Source of the DNA: Burkholderiales bacterium
GTDB lineage: Bacteria; Pseudomonadota; Gammaproteobacteria; Burkholderiales; Burkholderiaceae_C
NCBI GenBank assembly: GCA_026400105.1
Contig: JAPLPQ010000020.1
Span: 1-43,961 of the forward strand
Reading direction: 5' to 3'
Length of the DNA stretch: 43,961 nt
The notes below the pieces were generated by a model that was given only the letters and a program-made list of their open reading frames with translations, made no database searches and was not told where the DNA came from. Within the stretch, counting starts at the first letter, position 1; every line of letters begins with the position of its first letter. Below are positions 34,287 to 43,750 of the stretch, in pieces. Made by a program: the position numbers and the translations under genes.

Positions 34287-35723
34287 TCAGCTGTGTATCG
34301 CCAGCGGCAAGGTCACCCAGGCATCGAGGCCGGTGACGCGGCCTTGCTCGATCCGGTTCTCGAGCGCGATCTGGCCGTGCAGCGCCTCCACGATGCCCTG
34401 GCAGATCGCCAGTCCCAGGCCCGAGCCCGCGCCCGGGTCGGTCGCATCGGTCGAGAAGGGCTGGAACAGGCGCTCGCGCTGCGCCGCCGAGATCCCGGGA
34501 CCGGCATCGCTGATGCAGAGCCTGGCCTGCGTGTCGGACAAGGCCAGTCGGATCGCCAGCCGCCCGCCCGGCGGGCTGTGCCGCACCGCGTTGTGCAGTA
34601 GGTTGCGCGTGAGTTCGCGCAGCGACCATTCGTGCGCCTGCACCAGCGCCGTTTGCGTCTCGAGCTCGAAATCGAGCGACTTGTCGGCCACCAGCGCCGA
34701 CAGGTCGAGTGCCACCGCGCGCACGATCGAGGCCCAGTCGCTCAACGGGATGTCGGCCTGGCTGCGCAGCTGTTCGACCTTGGCCAGGGCCAGCATCTGG
34801 TTGGCCAGTTCGGTCGCGCCTTGCACGGTCTGGGCGATCTCCTCCAGCGCCAGGCGCGGCTCGACGTCGCCGCGCAGCGCCGACTGGACCTGGATCTTGA
34901 GCACCGCCAGTGGCGTGCGCAGCTGGTGCGAGCTGTCGCGCACGAAGCGCTTCTGATGCTCGAGCAATTCCGACAGCCGGGCCATGTGCAGATTCGCCCC
35001 CTCGATCAGCGGCGCGATCTCGCGCGGGGCCAGGCCGGCATCCAGCGGTCGTAGGTCGTTCTCGGGCCGGCTGGCCAGTTCGGCGCTGAGCGCGCGCACC
35101 GGCCGCGTCACGCGGTGCACCACCACCACCACGACCGCCGCGATCACCAGCACCAGGCCGGCCTGGCGCCAGAGCGTGTCGAGCAGGATCTGGCGCGCCA
35201 GCGTCTGGCGCAGCTCCAGCGTCTCGGCGACCTGGATCGTGGCCATGCCTTGGCGCTCGGTGCCGCTGACCGGCTGCAGCAGCACCGCGACCCGCACCGG
35301 AATGCCCTGGTAGTCGTCGTCGTAGAAGTTGACCAGCGCGGCATAGAGGCCGCGATCCGGCATCCTGCCGTTCCAGGGGCGCAGGTCGGGAAATCCCGCT
35401 ACCATCTCGCCGGCAAAGCCGGTCACGCGGTAGAACAGCCGGCTGCGGTTGTCGGCCTCGAAGGCTTCGAGCGCCGCATAGGACAGCTTGCCGCTGAGCC
35501 GGGCCTGCTCGCCCTGGCCCTCGACCTCGAGTTGCTCGCCGATCGCCTTGGCGCTGGCCAGCAGCGTGCGGTCGTAGGCGGTGTCGGCCGCGCCCAGCAT
35601 CTGCCGGTACAGCACCACGGTGTTGAAGCCGACGAACAGCAGCACCGGCAGCAGGATGCCCGCCATCAGCTGACGCCGCAGCGAGGCGCGCCGGCCTGGT
35701 CCGCCCTGGCGGGACCCTCTCAT
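34287..35723 (-). CDS. tctE: TctE-like sensor histidine kinase
   Basis: A 478-residue membrane kinase. TM1 (about 19-40) and TM2 (about 187-204) bracket a periplasmic sensor domain (TctE N-terminal type), followed by a HAMP-like linker, HisKA with His266 in RDSSHQLRTPLAVLK, and HATPase motifs NLLHNAVRHSP, DAGPGIS and GSGLGLAICQG. It is coupled to the response regulator by ATGA overlap. Together they face the tctCBA operon and presumably induce it in response to a tricarboxylate or related acid. Confidence 0.92.
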   Translation of the reverse strand: MRGSRQGGPGRRASLRRQLMAGILLPVLLFVGFNTVVLYRQMLGAADTAYDRTLLASAKAIGEQLEVEGQGEQARLSGKLSYAALEAFEADNRSRLFYRVTGFAGEMVAGFPDLRPWNGRMPDRGLYAALVNFYDDDYQGIPVRVAVLLQPVSGTERQGMATIQVAETLELRQTLARQILLDTLWRQAGLVLVIAAVVVVVVHRVTRPVRALSAELASRPENDLRPLDAGLAPREIAPLIEGANLHMARLSELLEHQKRFVRDSSHQLRTPLAVLKIQVQSALRGDVEPRLALEEIAQTVQGATELANQMLALAKVEQLRSQADIPLSDWASIVRAVALDLSALVADKSLDFELETQTALVQAHEWSLRELTRNLLHNAVRHSPPGGRLAIRLALSDTQARLCISDAGPGISAAQRERLFQPFSTDATDPGAGSGLGLAICQGIVEALHGQIALENRIEQGRVTGLDAWVTLPLAIHS

Positions 35724-36427
35724 GCCTGGGCCTTGATCAGGTAGCCCAGGCCGCGCAGCGTCACGATCTGGGTCGGCGTATGCGCGATCTTCTTGCGCAG
35801 GCGGTAGACCACGACCTCGATCGCGTCGTACTGGACCTCGCTTTCACCCGGAAACACCTGCTCGAACAGCCTTTCCTTGGCGATTGCGTGTCCGGGCTTG
35901 GACAGCAGCGCGCGCAGCAGGGCGAGTTCGCGCGGCGGCAGCTCGAGCGGCTGCTGGCCGTAGTAGACCGCGCCGCTCTCGCCATCGACCCGCAGGCCGC
36001 AGTAGTCGGGCTTGTCCTGCCAGCGCGGCCGGAGTTCGGGCGCCGGCTGGGTGCTCGGGCCAGGCTGGGCCGTGCGCCGCACCAGCGCCCGCACACGCGC
36101 CTCGAGCTCGTCGAGGTCGAATGGCTTGGGCAGGTAGTCGTCGGCGCCCTGGTTCAGTCCCAGGATGCGGTCGCCCACCGTGCCGCGCGCGGTCAGGATG
36201 ATGACGGGCGTGCGCAAGCCGGCCGCGCGCGCCTGTTCCAGCAGCTGCAGGCCGTCGAGGCCGGGCAGGCTCAGGTCGAGCAGCACCAGGTCCGGGGCCT
36301 GGGCGCGCCAGGCCGACAAGGCCAGCCGGCCATCGCCACAGAGGGCGACCTCCATGCCGCGGCGTTCCAGGCTGCGCCGCAAGCTGGTCTGCAGCTGCAG
36401 GTTGTCTTCGATCAACAGCAGTTTCAT
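35720..36427 (-). CDS. tctD: TctD-like response regulator (OmpR family)
   Basis: A 235-residue response regulator. The receiver domain has the acidic pocket IEDN, phospho-acceptor Asp51 (LVLLDLSLPGLDG), Thr in ILTARG and Lys in PKPFD. The C-terminal OmpR-type winged helix has LPPRELALLRALLSKPG and EVVVYRLRKKI. Between them is a slightly long linker (about 122-145) rich in Pro/Gln. It is divergent from tctC with about 135 bases between. Confidence 0.94.
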   Translation of the reverse strand: MKLLLIEDNLQLQTSLRRSLERRGMEVALCGDGRLALSAWRAQAPDLVLLDLSLPGLDGLQLLEQARAAGLRTPVIILTARGTVGDRILGLNQGADDYLPKPFDLDELEARVRALVRRTAQPGPSTQPAPELRPRWQDKPDYCGLRVDGESGAVYYGQQPLELPPRELALLRALLSKPGHAIAKERLFEQVFPGESEVQYDAIEVVVYRLRKKIAHTPTQIVTLRGLGYLIKAQA

Positions 36428-36506
36428 GGCAGCAGCTTAGCGAATCCGCGCGCGTCTTCGGGGCCCGAACGTATCAGGGTTTGTCTCTAGGTCCAGGACA
36501 GCCGAT

Positions 36507-36512
36507 TGACAG
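36507..36512 (+). promoter_or_regulatory. possible -35 box of tctCBA
   Basis: TTGACA, a perfect sigma-70 -35 hexamer, lies 51 bases before the tctC start. No good -10 is found 16-18 bases downstream, as is common for promoters needing an activator such as TctD. Confidence 0.35.
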
Positions 36513-36562
36513 CTTCGCAGCCGAACATCACAGCCATCAGAACACGGATACAGGAGACCACC

Positions 36563-37522
36563 ATGCGCCGCGACCAATTCCTCAAATCCCTGGCCGCCTT
36601 GATGGCTGCCGGCGCCTTGCCGCAGCAGGGCTGGGCCGCCGAGAACTTCAAGCTCATGCTGCCGGCCAACCCGGGCGGCGGCTGGGACACCACCGGGCGC
36701 GCGCTCGGCAAGGCGCTGCAGGATGCGGGCGTGGCCGGCAGCGTCAGCTACGAGAACAAGGGCGGCGCGGCGGGCGCCATCGGCCTGGCGCAGTTCTACA
36801 ACTCGAGCAAGGGGGACCCGAACGCGCTGATGGTGATGGGTGCGGTGATGCTGGGCGGCATCATCACCGGCAAGCCCCCGGTTTCGGTCACGCAGCTGAC
36901 CCCGATCGCGTGCCTGACCAGCGAGTACAACGTGTTCGTGCTGCCGGCCAACTCGCCGTTCAAGACGCTCAAGGATGTCGTCGAGCAGATGAAGAAGGAC
37001 CCCGCCAGCGTCAAGTTCGGCGGTGGCTCGCGCGGTGCGACCGAACATATCGCTGCGGCCATGCTGGCGCGGGCCATCGGCGTCGATGCTTCCAAGCTCA
37101 ACTACGTGCCCTTCCGCGGCGGCGGCGAGGCGGTCGCCGCGATCCTGGGCGGCAACGTCACGATCGGCGGCAGCGGCTACAGCGAGTTCCAGCCCTACAT
37201 CGAGGCCGGCAAGATGCGTGCGATCGCGGTCACCTCGCCCCAGCGCCTCAAGGGCCTGGACATCCCGACCATGAAGGAGCAGGGCGTCGATGTCGAGCTC
37301 GGCAACTGGCGCGGCGTCTACGCGCCGGCCGGCATCACCCCCGCGCAGCGCCAGGCGCTGACCGACAAGGTGACCAAGGCCACCCAGAGCAAGTCCTGGC
37401 AGGAGGCGCTGGTCAAGAACAGCTGGACCCCGGCCCTGCTGACCGGCCAGGCCTTCGAGGAATTCGTCGATCGCGATTTCGCCAACCTGCGCGCGATCAT
37501 GATCAAGTCCGGCATGGTCTGA
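36563..37522 (+). CDS. tctC: tripartite tricarboxylate transporter, Bug-type binding protein
   Basis: A 319-residue periplasmic receptor of the Bug/TctC family. The signal peptide MRRDQFLKSLAALMAAGALPQ ends near WAA-ENF. The mature part opens FKLMLPANPGGGWDTTGRALGKAL, the typical ligand-carboxylate loop, and continues with ENKGGAAGAIGLAQF. The ATG at 36563 is preceded by CAGGAGACCACC. It is the first gene of tctCBA, divergent from tctDE. Citrate or another tricarboxylate is the family's classic ligand; the exact one is not readable. Confidence 0.95.
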   Translation: MRRDQFLKSLAALMAAGALPQQGWAAENFKLMLPANPGGGWDTTGRALGKALQDAGVAGSVSYENKGGAAGAIGLAQFYNSSKGDPNALMVMGAVMLGGIITGKPPVSVTQLTPIACLTSEYNVFVLPANSPFKTLKDVVEQMKKDPASVKFGGGSRGATEHIAAAMLARAIGVDASKLNYVPFRGGGEAVAAILGGNVTIGGSGYSEFQPYIEAGKMRAIAVTSPQRLKGLDIPTMKEQGVDVELGNWRGVYAPAGITPAQRQALTDKVTKATQSKSWQEALVKNSWTPALLTGQAFEEFVDRDFANLRAIMIKSGMV

Positions 37523-37536
37523 GCGGAGCTGGTGTG

Positions 37537-38046
37537 ATGCAAAACTCTTCCCGCTCCACGACCCTGCAGACCCTGATCGCGCTCGGCACGCTGGGGGTCG
37601 CGGGCGTGCTGGCCTGGGGCGCGGCACAGATCCCGTCGACGGCCGGCTATTCGGGCGTCGGCCCGGCCTTCCTGCCCTGGCTGGTGGCCAGCGTGCTGAC
37701 CCTGTGCGGCGTCCTGCTGCTGCTGCAGGCGCGCCGCGGCGGCTTTCGTGACGTCGAGCCGCCGACCGGCGCCGACCGGGGCGACTGGCGCTCCTTTGCC
37801 TGGCTCGCCGCCGGGTTGCTGCTCAACGCGACCCTGATCGAGCACGCCGGCTTCATCGTCAGCTGCGCCCTGTGCTACACGCTGGCCGTGCGCGGCCTGC
37901 GGCTGTCCGAGGGCCAGGCCACGCCGCTGCCACGCATGGGGCAGGACCTGCTCACGGGCGTGGTGATCGCCGCGCCGGTCTACTGGCTTTTCACCCAGGT
38001 GCTTGCAGTCAACCTGCCGGGCCTGACCTCGACCGGCTGGTTCTGA
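37537..38046 (+). CDS. tctB: tripartite tricarboxylate transporter, small membrane subunit
   Basis: A 169-residue TctB protein with four hydrophobic segments (about 11-30, 43-62, 87-105, 138-157). It carries the SGVGPAFLPWLVASVL motif usual for the first half of TctB. The ATG at 37537 lies 14 bases after the tctC stop with GCGGAGC upstream. It partners TctA in the membrane. Confidence 0.93.
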   Translation: MQNSSRSTTLQTLIALGTLGVAGVLAWGAAQIPSTAGYSGVGPAFLPWLVASVLTLCGVLLLLQARRGGFRDVEPPTGADRGDWRSFAWLAAGLLLNATLIEHAGFIVSCALCYTLAVRGLRLSEGQATPLPRMGQDLLTGVVIAAPVYWLFTQVLAVNLPGLTSTGWF

Positions 38047-38100
38047 GTCTTTCCCGCCCTTCAACCTCCGCGACCAGCCGTCGCGGACCGGAGCAACATC

Positions 38101-39600
38101 ATGATTGAAATGGATATCTGGTCCCAGCTGCTGGGCGGCTTCGCCACGGCCGGGACGCCGATCAACCTGCTGTGGGCCTTCGTCGGCTGCGCGCTCGGCA
38201 CGGCGATCGGCGTGCTGCCCGGCCTCGGGCCGGCGGTCACGGTGGCGATGCTGCTGCCGATCACGGGCCAGGTCGAGCCGACCTCCTCGATGATCTTCTT
38301 CGCCGGCATCTACTATGGCGCGATGTATGGCGGCTCGACCACCTCGATCCTGCTCAACACGCCGGGCGAGACCGGCACCATGGTCACCGCGCTCGAGGGC
38401 TTCAAGATGGCCAAGAACGGTCGTGCCGGCGCGGCACTCGCGACTTCGGCGATCGGCTCCTTCGTCGCGGGCACCATCGCCACCGTGCTGGTGACGCTGT
38501 TCGCGCCGCTGCTGGCCGACTACGCGGTCCGGCTTGGCCCGCCCGAGTATTTCTGCCTGATGCTGCTGGCCTTCACGACCGTCTCGGCCGTGCTCGGCAA
38601 CAGCACCTTGCGCGGCATGACGGCCTTGTTCATCGGCCTGGCGCTCGGCCTGATCGGCATGGACCAGATCACCGGCCAGGTGCGCTACACCGGCAATGTG
38701 CTCGAACTCATGGACGGCGTCGAGGTGGTGCTGGTGGCGGTCGGCCTGTTCGCGGTCGGCGAGGCCTTCTACAACGCGCTCTACGAGGGCAAGAGTGTCG
38801 GCAGCCTGAACAAGATGACCAGCGTCCACATGACCCGCTCCGAATGGCGCCGCTCCTGGCCGGCCTGGCTGCGCGGCACCTTCATGGGCTTTCCGTTCGG
38901 CACCATCCCGGCTGGCGGCACCGAGATCCCGACCTTCCTGAGCTATGCGACCGAGCGCAAGCTGGCCAGTCCCGAGCACCGCAAGGAATTCGGCACCAGC
39001 GGCGCGATCGAGGGCGTCGCCGGTCCCGAGGCCGCCAACAACGCGGCCGTCACCGGCACGCTGGTGCCGCTGCTCACGCTCGGCATCCCGACCTCGGTCA
39101 CGACTGCGATCCTGCTGTCGGCGTTCCAGAACTACGGCATCAATCCCGGTCCGCAACTGTTCCAGACCTCGTCCACCCTGGTCTGGGCATTGATCGCCTC
39201 GCTCTATATCGGCAACGTCATGCTGCTGGTGCTGAACCTGCCGCTGGTCGGCTTCTGGGTCAAGCTGCTGCGCATCCCCAAGCCCCAGCTCTACGCCGGC
39301 ATCCTGATCTTCGCCACCGTCGGCGTCTACGGCATGCGCCAGAGCGCGTTCGACCTCTACCTGATGGGCGGCCTGGCGCTGCTGGGCGTGCTGATGCGGC
39401 GCTTCGACTTTCCCGTGGCACCGGTGATCGTGGGCCTGATCATGGGCCCGCTGGCCGAGGCGCAGATGCGCAACGCGCTGTCGATCGGCGAGGGCCGCTG
39501 GACCGTCTTCATCGACCGACCGATGTCGCTGTCCCTGCTGATCGTTGTCGCGCTGGTGCTGGTCACGCCGCGCCTGCTGGCCTGGCACCGCCGCGCCTGA
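38101..39600 (+). CDS. tctA: tripartite tricarboxylate transporter, large membrane subunit
   Basis: A 499-residue TctA permease, full length, with about twelve membrane segments. The N-terminal [23 protein letters not shown] and the repeated [30 protein letters not shown] are the two family signatures. [20 protein letters not shown] is also strictly typical. It carries Na+- or H+-driven uptake of the carboxylate delivered by TctC. It is the last gene of the operon and is followed by a terminator-like hairpin. Confidence 0.96.
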   Translation: MIEMDIWSQLLGGFATAGTPINLLWAFVGCALGTAIGVLPGLGPAVTVAMLLPITGQVEPTSSMIFFAGIYYGAMYGGSTTSILLNTPGETGTMVTALEGFKMAKNGRAGAALATSAIGSFVAGTIATVLVTLFAPLLADYAVRLGPPEYFCLMLLAFTTVSAVLGNSTLRGMTALFIGLALGLIGMDQITGQVRYTGNVLELMDGVEVVLVAVGLFAVGEAFYNALYEGKSVGSLNKMTSVHMTRSEWRRSWPAWLRGTFMGFPFGTIPAGGTEIPTFLSYATERKLASPEHRKEFGTSGAIEGVAGPEAANNAAVTGTLVPLLTLGIPTSVTTAILLSAFQNYGINPGPQLFQTSSTLVWALIASLYIGNVMLLVLNLPLVGFWVKLLRIPKPQLYAGILIFATVGVYGMRQSAFDLYLMGGLALLGVLMRRFDFPVAPVIVGLIMGPLAEAQMRNALSIGEGRWTVFIDRPMSLSLLIVVALVLVTPRLLAWHRRA

Positions 39601-39627
39601 GTCCGGCGTCCTTGCCTTGTTGACCTC

Positions 39628-39664
39628 GCGTTCCGCCCGGCTTCGGTCCGGCCGGGACGCTTTC
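39628..39664 (+). terminator. terminator-like hairpin between tctA and hemH
   Basis: GCGTTCCGCCCGG (39628-39640) pairs, with one wobble and small bulges, with CCGGCCGGGACGC (39648-39660) around a 7-base loop, followed by TTTC. It lies between two convergent genes and could serve both. Confidence 0.6.
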
Positions 39665-39668
39665 ACTT

Positions 39669-40760
39669 TCAGACCTTGGCGCCCAGGTCGAGCGCGCGCC
39701 GGCGCGTGGCCTCGGCCGCTGCCGCGTCCTGCGGCTGCTGGGTCGGCCAGCCCGCCAGATGCTGCTCGCACAGATCGGCCAAGGCCCTGATCCAGGGCCC
39801 GCTGTCGTTGAGGCAGGGGATGTAGTGGAACTCCTGGCCGCCGGCATGCAGGAAGGTCTCGCGCGCCTCCTGCGCGATCTCCTCCAGCGTCTCGAGGCAG
39901 TCGCTCGTGAAGCCGGGGCAGATCACATCGACCCGCTTGATGCCGCTGCCAGCCAGCGCCTTGAGCGTGGGCTCGGTATAGGGCTCGAGCCACTTGGCCT
40001 TGCCAAAGCGCGACTGGAAGGTCAGGACATACTCGTCCTTGTTCAGTCCCAGCGCCTCGGCCAGCAGGCGGCCGGTCTTGTGGCACTCGCAGTGGTAGGT
40101 ATCGCCCATTTCGAGCGTGCGCTGCGGCACGCCGTGAAAGCTCATCAGCAGCTTGTCGGGCCGGCCGTGCGCCAGCCAGTGCTGCTGCACCCTGGATTTC
40201 AGCGCCTCGATGTAGCCGGCCTGGTCGTGGTAGCGGTTGATGAAGCGCAGCTCGGGGATCAGGCGGATTTTCGACGCCCAGTTGTAGACCGCGTCGAACA
40301 CGCTGGCGCTCGTGGTGCCGCTGTACTGCGGATAGGCCGGCACGATCAGCACGCGGGTGCAGCCACCAGCCTTCATCGCATCGAGCTGGGCCGCGACCGA
40401 GGGCTGGCCGTAGCGCATCGCATAGCGCACCTCGACCCGGTGGCCGCGTTCACCCAGGTGGCCGAGCAGCAGCTTGGCCTGCTTCTCGGTCCAGGCCTTG
40501 AGCGGCGAACCCTCGGACGTCCAGATGCTGGCGTACTTGGCGGCCGATTTCTTCGGCCGCACGCGCAGGATGATGCCGTGCAGGATCAGCCACCAGATCG
40601 GGCGCGGGATCTCGACCACGCGCGCGTCACCGAGGAACTCGGCCAGGTAGCGGCGCAATGCCGGTGCGGTCGGTGCGTCGGGCGTGCCGAGGTTGCACAG
40701 CAGAATGCCCGTCTTGGCCGGCTGGCCATGGGTGTAGGAAGGTTCTTTGCGGAAAGACAT
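39669..40760 (-). CDS. hemH: ferrochelatase
   Basis: A 363-residue ferrochelatase inserting Fe2+ into protoporphyrin IX. The catalytic His209 lies in LLMSFHGVPQRTLEMGDTYHCE, and Glu290 in CPGFTSDCLETLEEI is the matching acidic ligand. The N-terminal GILLCNLGTPDAP and YAMRYGQPS are family signatures. It is divergent from the HAD-phosphatase gene, with only 19 bases between start codons. The C-terminal tail (about 330-363) is Ala/Gln-rich. Confidence 0.96.
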   Translation of the reverse strand: MSFRKEPSYTHGQPAKTGILLCNLGTPDAPTAPALRRYLAEFLGDARVVEIPRPIWWLILHGIILRVRPKKSAAKYASIWTSEGSPLKAWTEKQAKLLLGHLGERGHRVEVRYAMRYGQPSVAAQLDAMKAGGCTRVLIVPAYPQYSGTTSASVFDAVYNWASKIRLIPELRFINRYHDQAGYIEALKSRVQQHWLAHGRPDKLLMSFHGVPQRTLEMGDTYHCECHKTGRLLAEALGLNKDEYVLTFQSRFGKAKWLEPYTEPTLKALAGSGIKRVDVICPGFTSDCLETLEEIAQEARETFLHAGGQEFHYIPCLNDSGPWIRALADLCEQHLAGWPTQQPQDAAAAEATRRRALDLGAKV

Positions 40761-40779
40761 GCGTTATTCTCACCCAGCC

Positions 40780-41484
40780 ATGTTGAACCCTGCACAAGTA
40801 AGAGCTATCACGCTCGACCTCGACGACACGCTCTGGCCCATCCTGCCGACCCTGGAGCGCGCCGAGGCGCGGCTGCAGTCCTGGCTCGATGCCGAGGCTC
40901 CCGCCACCGCCGACCAGTGGCGCCTGCCTGAGCACCGACGCGCGCTGCGCGCCGAGGTCAACCGCGAGCACGCCGCCCTGGCTCACGACCTGACGCACCT
41001 GCGGCGCGAGATGATCGCGCTGGCGCTGCGGCGCGCCGGTGACGATGCGGCGCTGGCCGAGCCGGCGTTCGAGGTCTTCTTCGCTGCGCGCCAATGCGTC
41101 GAGTGCTATGCCGATGCCCTGCCAGCGCTCGAGCGCCTGGCCGCGCGCTATCCGCTGGTCTCGCTTTCCAACGGCAATGCCGACCTGCACCGGGTCGGCC
41201 TGGGCGCGCACTTCAAGGCCCAGGTCAGCGCGCGCGAGGCCGGGGTCGCCAAGCCCGATCCGCGCATCTTCGGGCTCGCCGCCGAGGCCGCCGGCGTGGC
41301 GCCGCATCAGGTGCTGCACATCGGTGACGATGCCTTGCTCGACGTGCTGGGCGCGCTCGACGCCGGCATGCAGACGGTCTGGGTCAATCGCGAGCGGCAG
41401 CACTGGGCCCATGCGCCGCGCCAGCCGCATCTGACGGTATCGGATATGAACGAGCTGTGCTCGGCGCTGGGTCTGCCAGCCTGA
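40780..41484 (+). CDS. HAD-superfamily hydrolase (YigB-like)
   Basis: A 234-residue HAD phosphatase. Motif I is DLDDTLWPI (nucleophile Asp13, acid/base Asp15), motif II SLSNGNAD, motif III Lys in AGVAKPDPRIF, motif IV HIGDDALLDVLGALDAGM. The helical cap (about 30-110) between motifs I and II makes it subclass C1, like the FMN/5'-nucleotide phosphatase YigB. The start at 40780 fits the family N terminus; in-frame ATGs at 40747 and 40759 would overlap the hemH start. The substrate is probably a small phosphorylated metabolite. Confidence 0.9.
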   Translation: MLNPAQVRAITLDLDDTLWPILPTLERAEARLQSWLDAEAPATADQWRLPEHRRALRAEVNREHAALAHDLTHLRREMIALALRRAGDDAALAEPAFEVFFAARQCVECYADALPALERLAARYPLVSLSNGNADLHRVGLGAHFKAQVSAREAGVAKPDPRIFGLAAEAAGVAPHQVLHIGDDALLDVLGALDAGMQTVWVNRERQHWAHAPRQPHLTVSDMNELCSALGLPA

Positions 41485-41533
41485 GCGCCGGGCTTGCGTC
41501 CTGGCATCCGGGGGGCCGACCGGCAACGGCGCC

Positions 41534-42334
41534 TCAGTCCGGCTTCAGGGTGAAGAACTCGGCCTGGTCGTACTGCTGCAGGTAGCGCGCCAGGGTCTCG
41601 AACGTTGCCGTCACGGGCGGCAGGCTCGGGTGGTCCGACAGCGAGATCTCGCGGCTGAACAGCGACCCGATCAGCAGCTTGAAACCGTTGACATGGACCG
41701 TCTGCCCCTGGAAGAACTGCCGCGACTGGGCATTGATCACCCGCAGGTCGCTGGTGCCGTAGATCGCGGCCTGGATCACGTCGAGCACGAACTCGGTGCA
41801 GTTCTGCTTGCCCAGCGTGTAGGGATTGGCGATCGCCGAGTAGCTCGGCTCGTGCAGCGCCGCATAGGTCGGCGAGGCGATCACTTCGAGCAGCCGCCTT
41901 TGCAGCTCCGGCGAGGGGATGATGACGCCTGCCTCCAGCCGCGCCACCGAGGCGTAGAAATCCACCGGGTAATCCTGCACCAGTGAACTGGTGTCTGGCT
42001 CCGCGTCGCTCTGGTATTCGTTGAAGGTGGCGTAGCCCTTGAGATGGCGCCCATCCTGCGTCGTGATGTCGGAGTAGACCGCGAAGGCCGCGTGCGTGTA
42101 ATACATGCCGTCTGGCATCTGCTCGGGTGGCCGGCCGATGCGGCCTATGATCCCGACCCGGGCGCCACGCTGCGCCAGGGCTTTTTCGACCTTCTTCGCC
42201 AGCTCGATGACCTGTTCCGCCGCAAAGGTCGGGGCCTCCTGCGCCTGGCTCGGGTTCGGGCTGAAGCCGGCGGCCTGCGCCGGTTGCCAGACCAGCCAGG
42301 CGACCCAGAGGCCGAGCCACAGTCGCGCCGCCAT
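41534..42334 (-). CDS. DUF2145 secreted protein, copy 1
   Basis: A 266-residue protein of the DUF2145 family, with a signal peptide (cleavage near AQA-AGF, residue 21). His81 in MYYTHAAFAVYS and Cys179 in LGKQNCTEFVLDVIQAAIYG stand out. His before Cys, each in a hydrophobic beta/helix context, is the order seen in circularly permuted NlpC/P60 (papain-like) hydrolases. The neighbouring gene at 42344-43150 is a clear paralogue, with 9 bases between. Function is unknown; a periplasmic or outer-membrane amide hydrolase is an inference. Confidence 0.9.
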   Translation of the reverse strand: MAARLWLGLWVAWLVWQPAQAAGFSPNPSQAQEAPTFAAEQVIELAKKVEKALAQRGARVGIIGRIGRPPEQMPDGMYYTHAAFAVYSDITTQDGRHLKGYATFNEYQSDAEPDTSSLVQDYPVDFYASVARLEAGVIIPSPELQRRLLEVIASPTYAALHEPSYSAIANPYTLGKQNCTEFVLDVIQAAIYGTSDLRVINAQSRQFFQGQTVHVNGFKLLIGSLFSREISLSDHPSLPPVTATFETLARYLQQYDQAEFFTLKPD

Positions 42335-42343
42335 GATCCCGGC

Positions 42344-43150
42344 TCAGTCGGCGCGTACCGTGAGGACCTGGCTGCCGCTGTCGTACTGCTGCAGGTACTG
42401 GCCGATGGTCTCGAAGGTGGCGGTCTGTGGCTGGCCGTTCTGGTCCGAAGTCGAGATCTCGGCGCTGAACAATGAACCGAGCAGCAGCTTGAAACGGTTC
42501 ACGTTGACGGGCTGGGCCGCGAAATGCGCCCGCGTATTGGCCTTGATCTGGCTCAGCTCCGAGGTCTGGTAGATCGCGGCCTGGATCACGTCGAGCACGA
42601 ACTCGGTGCAGTTCTGCCGGCCCAGGGTATAGGGATTGGCGATCAGCGAGTAATGGGGGTCGTGCAGCGCGCTGTAGGCCGGCGAAGCGATCACCTCGAG
42701 CAGGCGTCTTTGCAGCTCGGCCGATGGCACGATGATGCCGGCCTCGAGCTCGGTGACGCCGGAGAAGAAGTCGACCGGAAAATCCTGCACCAGCTCGCTG
42801 ACGTCGGGCTTGCCGTCCTTCTGGTACAGGTTGTAGATCGCATAGCCCGGCAGCTGGCGCTGGTCGGCGGTGGTGATTTCCGAATAGACGGCGAAGGCCA
42901 CATGGGTGAAATGCATGCCCTCCGGCAACTCCGAGGCCGGGCGGCCCATGCGTGCGAGCAGCGCGACACGCGCGCCCTGACCGGCCAGCTCGCGTTCGAC
43001 CTTCTTGGAAAAGCTCACCACCTGTTCCGGCTTGAAGTGCAGTGGCGTGCCGGGGCTGCTGAAGCTGGAACTGAAGCCCGAAGCCTGTGCCGCGCCAGCC
43101 AGCCAGGCCAAGGCAAGGCCTGATATCCCTCTGCGCCATCTGATCTGCAT
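42344..43150 (-). CDS. DUF2145 secreted protein, copy 2
   Basis: A 268-residue paralogue of the next gene downstream. It has a signal peptide (near AQA-SGF, residue 23), the same His (His83, FTHVAFAVYSEIT) and the same Cys (Cys181, LGRQNCTEFVLDVIQAAIYQ), with colinear similarity through the whole mature chain. AGGAG lies about six bases before the ATG. Keeping both candidate catalytic residues suggests that both copies are active. It is the second gene of a three-gene leftward unit. Confidence 0.9.
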   Translation of the reverse strand: MQIRWRRGISGLALAWLAGAAQASGFSSSFSSPGTPLHFKPEQVVSFSKKVERELAGQGARVALLARMGRPASELPEGMHFTHVAFAVYSEITTADQRQLPGYAIYNLYQKDGKPDVSELVQDFPVDFFSGVTELEAGIIVPSAELQRRLLEVIASPAYSALHDPHYSLIANPYTLGRQNCTEFVLDVIQAAIYQTSELSQIKANTRAHFAAQPVNVNRFKLLLGSLFSAEISTSDQNGQPQTATFETIGQYLQQYDSGSQVLTVRAD

Positions 43151-43208
43151 CGCTGTCTCCTGGTTGTTGCGGGTCGCTAGGCCGGCCCGAGTCGTGCGAC
43201 GGCTCGAT

Positions 43209-43580
43209 TCAATTCGGTGGGACGGGGGGGCGCGGCTTGAGCGCGATGTCCGGCGGGATGATCGTGATGGTCTCCTCGGTGATCTCCAGCGGCGTGCCTA
43301 TCGGCGCATTGGCCGCACGCATCGAGTCCCGTCCGGCGGCAGCGCTGGCGCTGCCTGCCGAGCCCAGGACCGCACCGCCTATTGCCAGCGGCACGGCCGA
43401 CAGTCCCAGCGTGGCGCGACCCGAGGCGGCGATGCTGTGGGCCGCGCTGGCGCTCGCATGGCCGCTGGCCTGTGCCGAGTCACGCAGGGCGCCGGCTGAA
43501 AACCCTTCGTCGGCCTGGGCGCTACCCAGCCAGCCGATGACCAGCAGTGCCGTGGACAATTTGTGCAAGCCGTGATGCAT
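43209..43580 (-). CDS. small secreted Ala/Ser-rich protein of the DUF2145 cluster
   Basis: A 123-residue protein I do not recognise. The signal peptide (1-23, ending GSAQA-DE) is followed by an Ala/Ser/Gly-rich stretch with a hydrophobic segment (about 56-78, LGLSAVPLAIGGAVLGSAGSASA), then ITEETITIIPPDIALKPRPPVPP at the C terminus. AGGAGCCAATCACC precedes the ATG. It is 58 bases upstream of the DUF2145 pair on the same strand, so it is probably co-transcribed and may be an envelope partner or substrate. Confidence 0.72.
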   Translation of the reverse strand: MHHGLHKLSTALLVIGWLGSAQADEGFSAGALRDSAQASGHASASAAHSIAASGRATLGLSAVPLAIGGAVLGSAGSASAAAGRDSMRAANAPIGTPLEITEETITIIPPDIALKPRPPVPPN

Positions 43581-43750
43581 GGTGATTGGCTCCTGACCCT
43601 GAACGCTTTCAGTCTAGGGTAAAAACAGCAAACAGGCCATTGCCCAACCATGTTCATCAAGGCTTTTCCGACCCGACTCGTGCCGCCGCACGACCCAGTT
43701 CAGGCTGCGCGCCTGGGGCGGACCCGCTGCCGGCCTGTTCGGCGGTACGG

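Noticed and set aside
37318-40086. Very long minus-strand frame over tctC-tctB-tctA
   Set aside because: The translation is low-complexity Gln/His/Asp/Arg, an antisense shadow of real transporter genes; its first part overlaps hemH in another frame.
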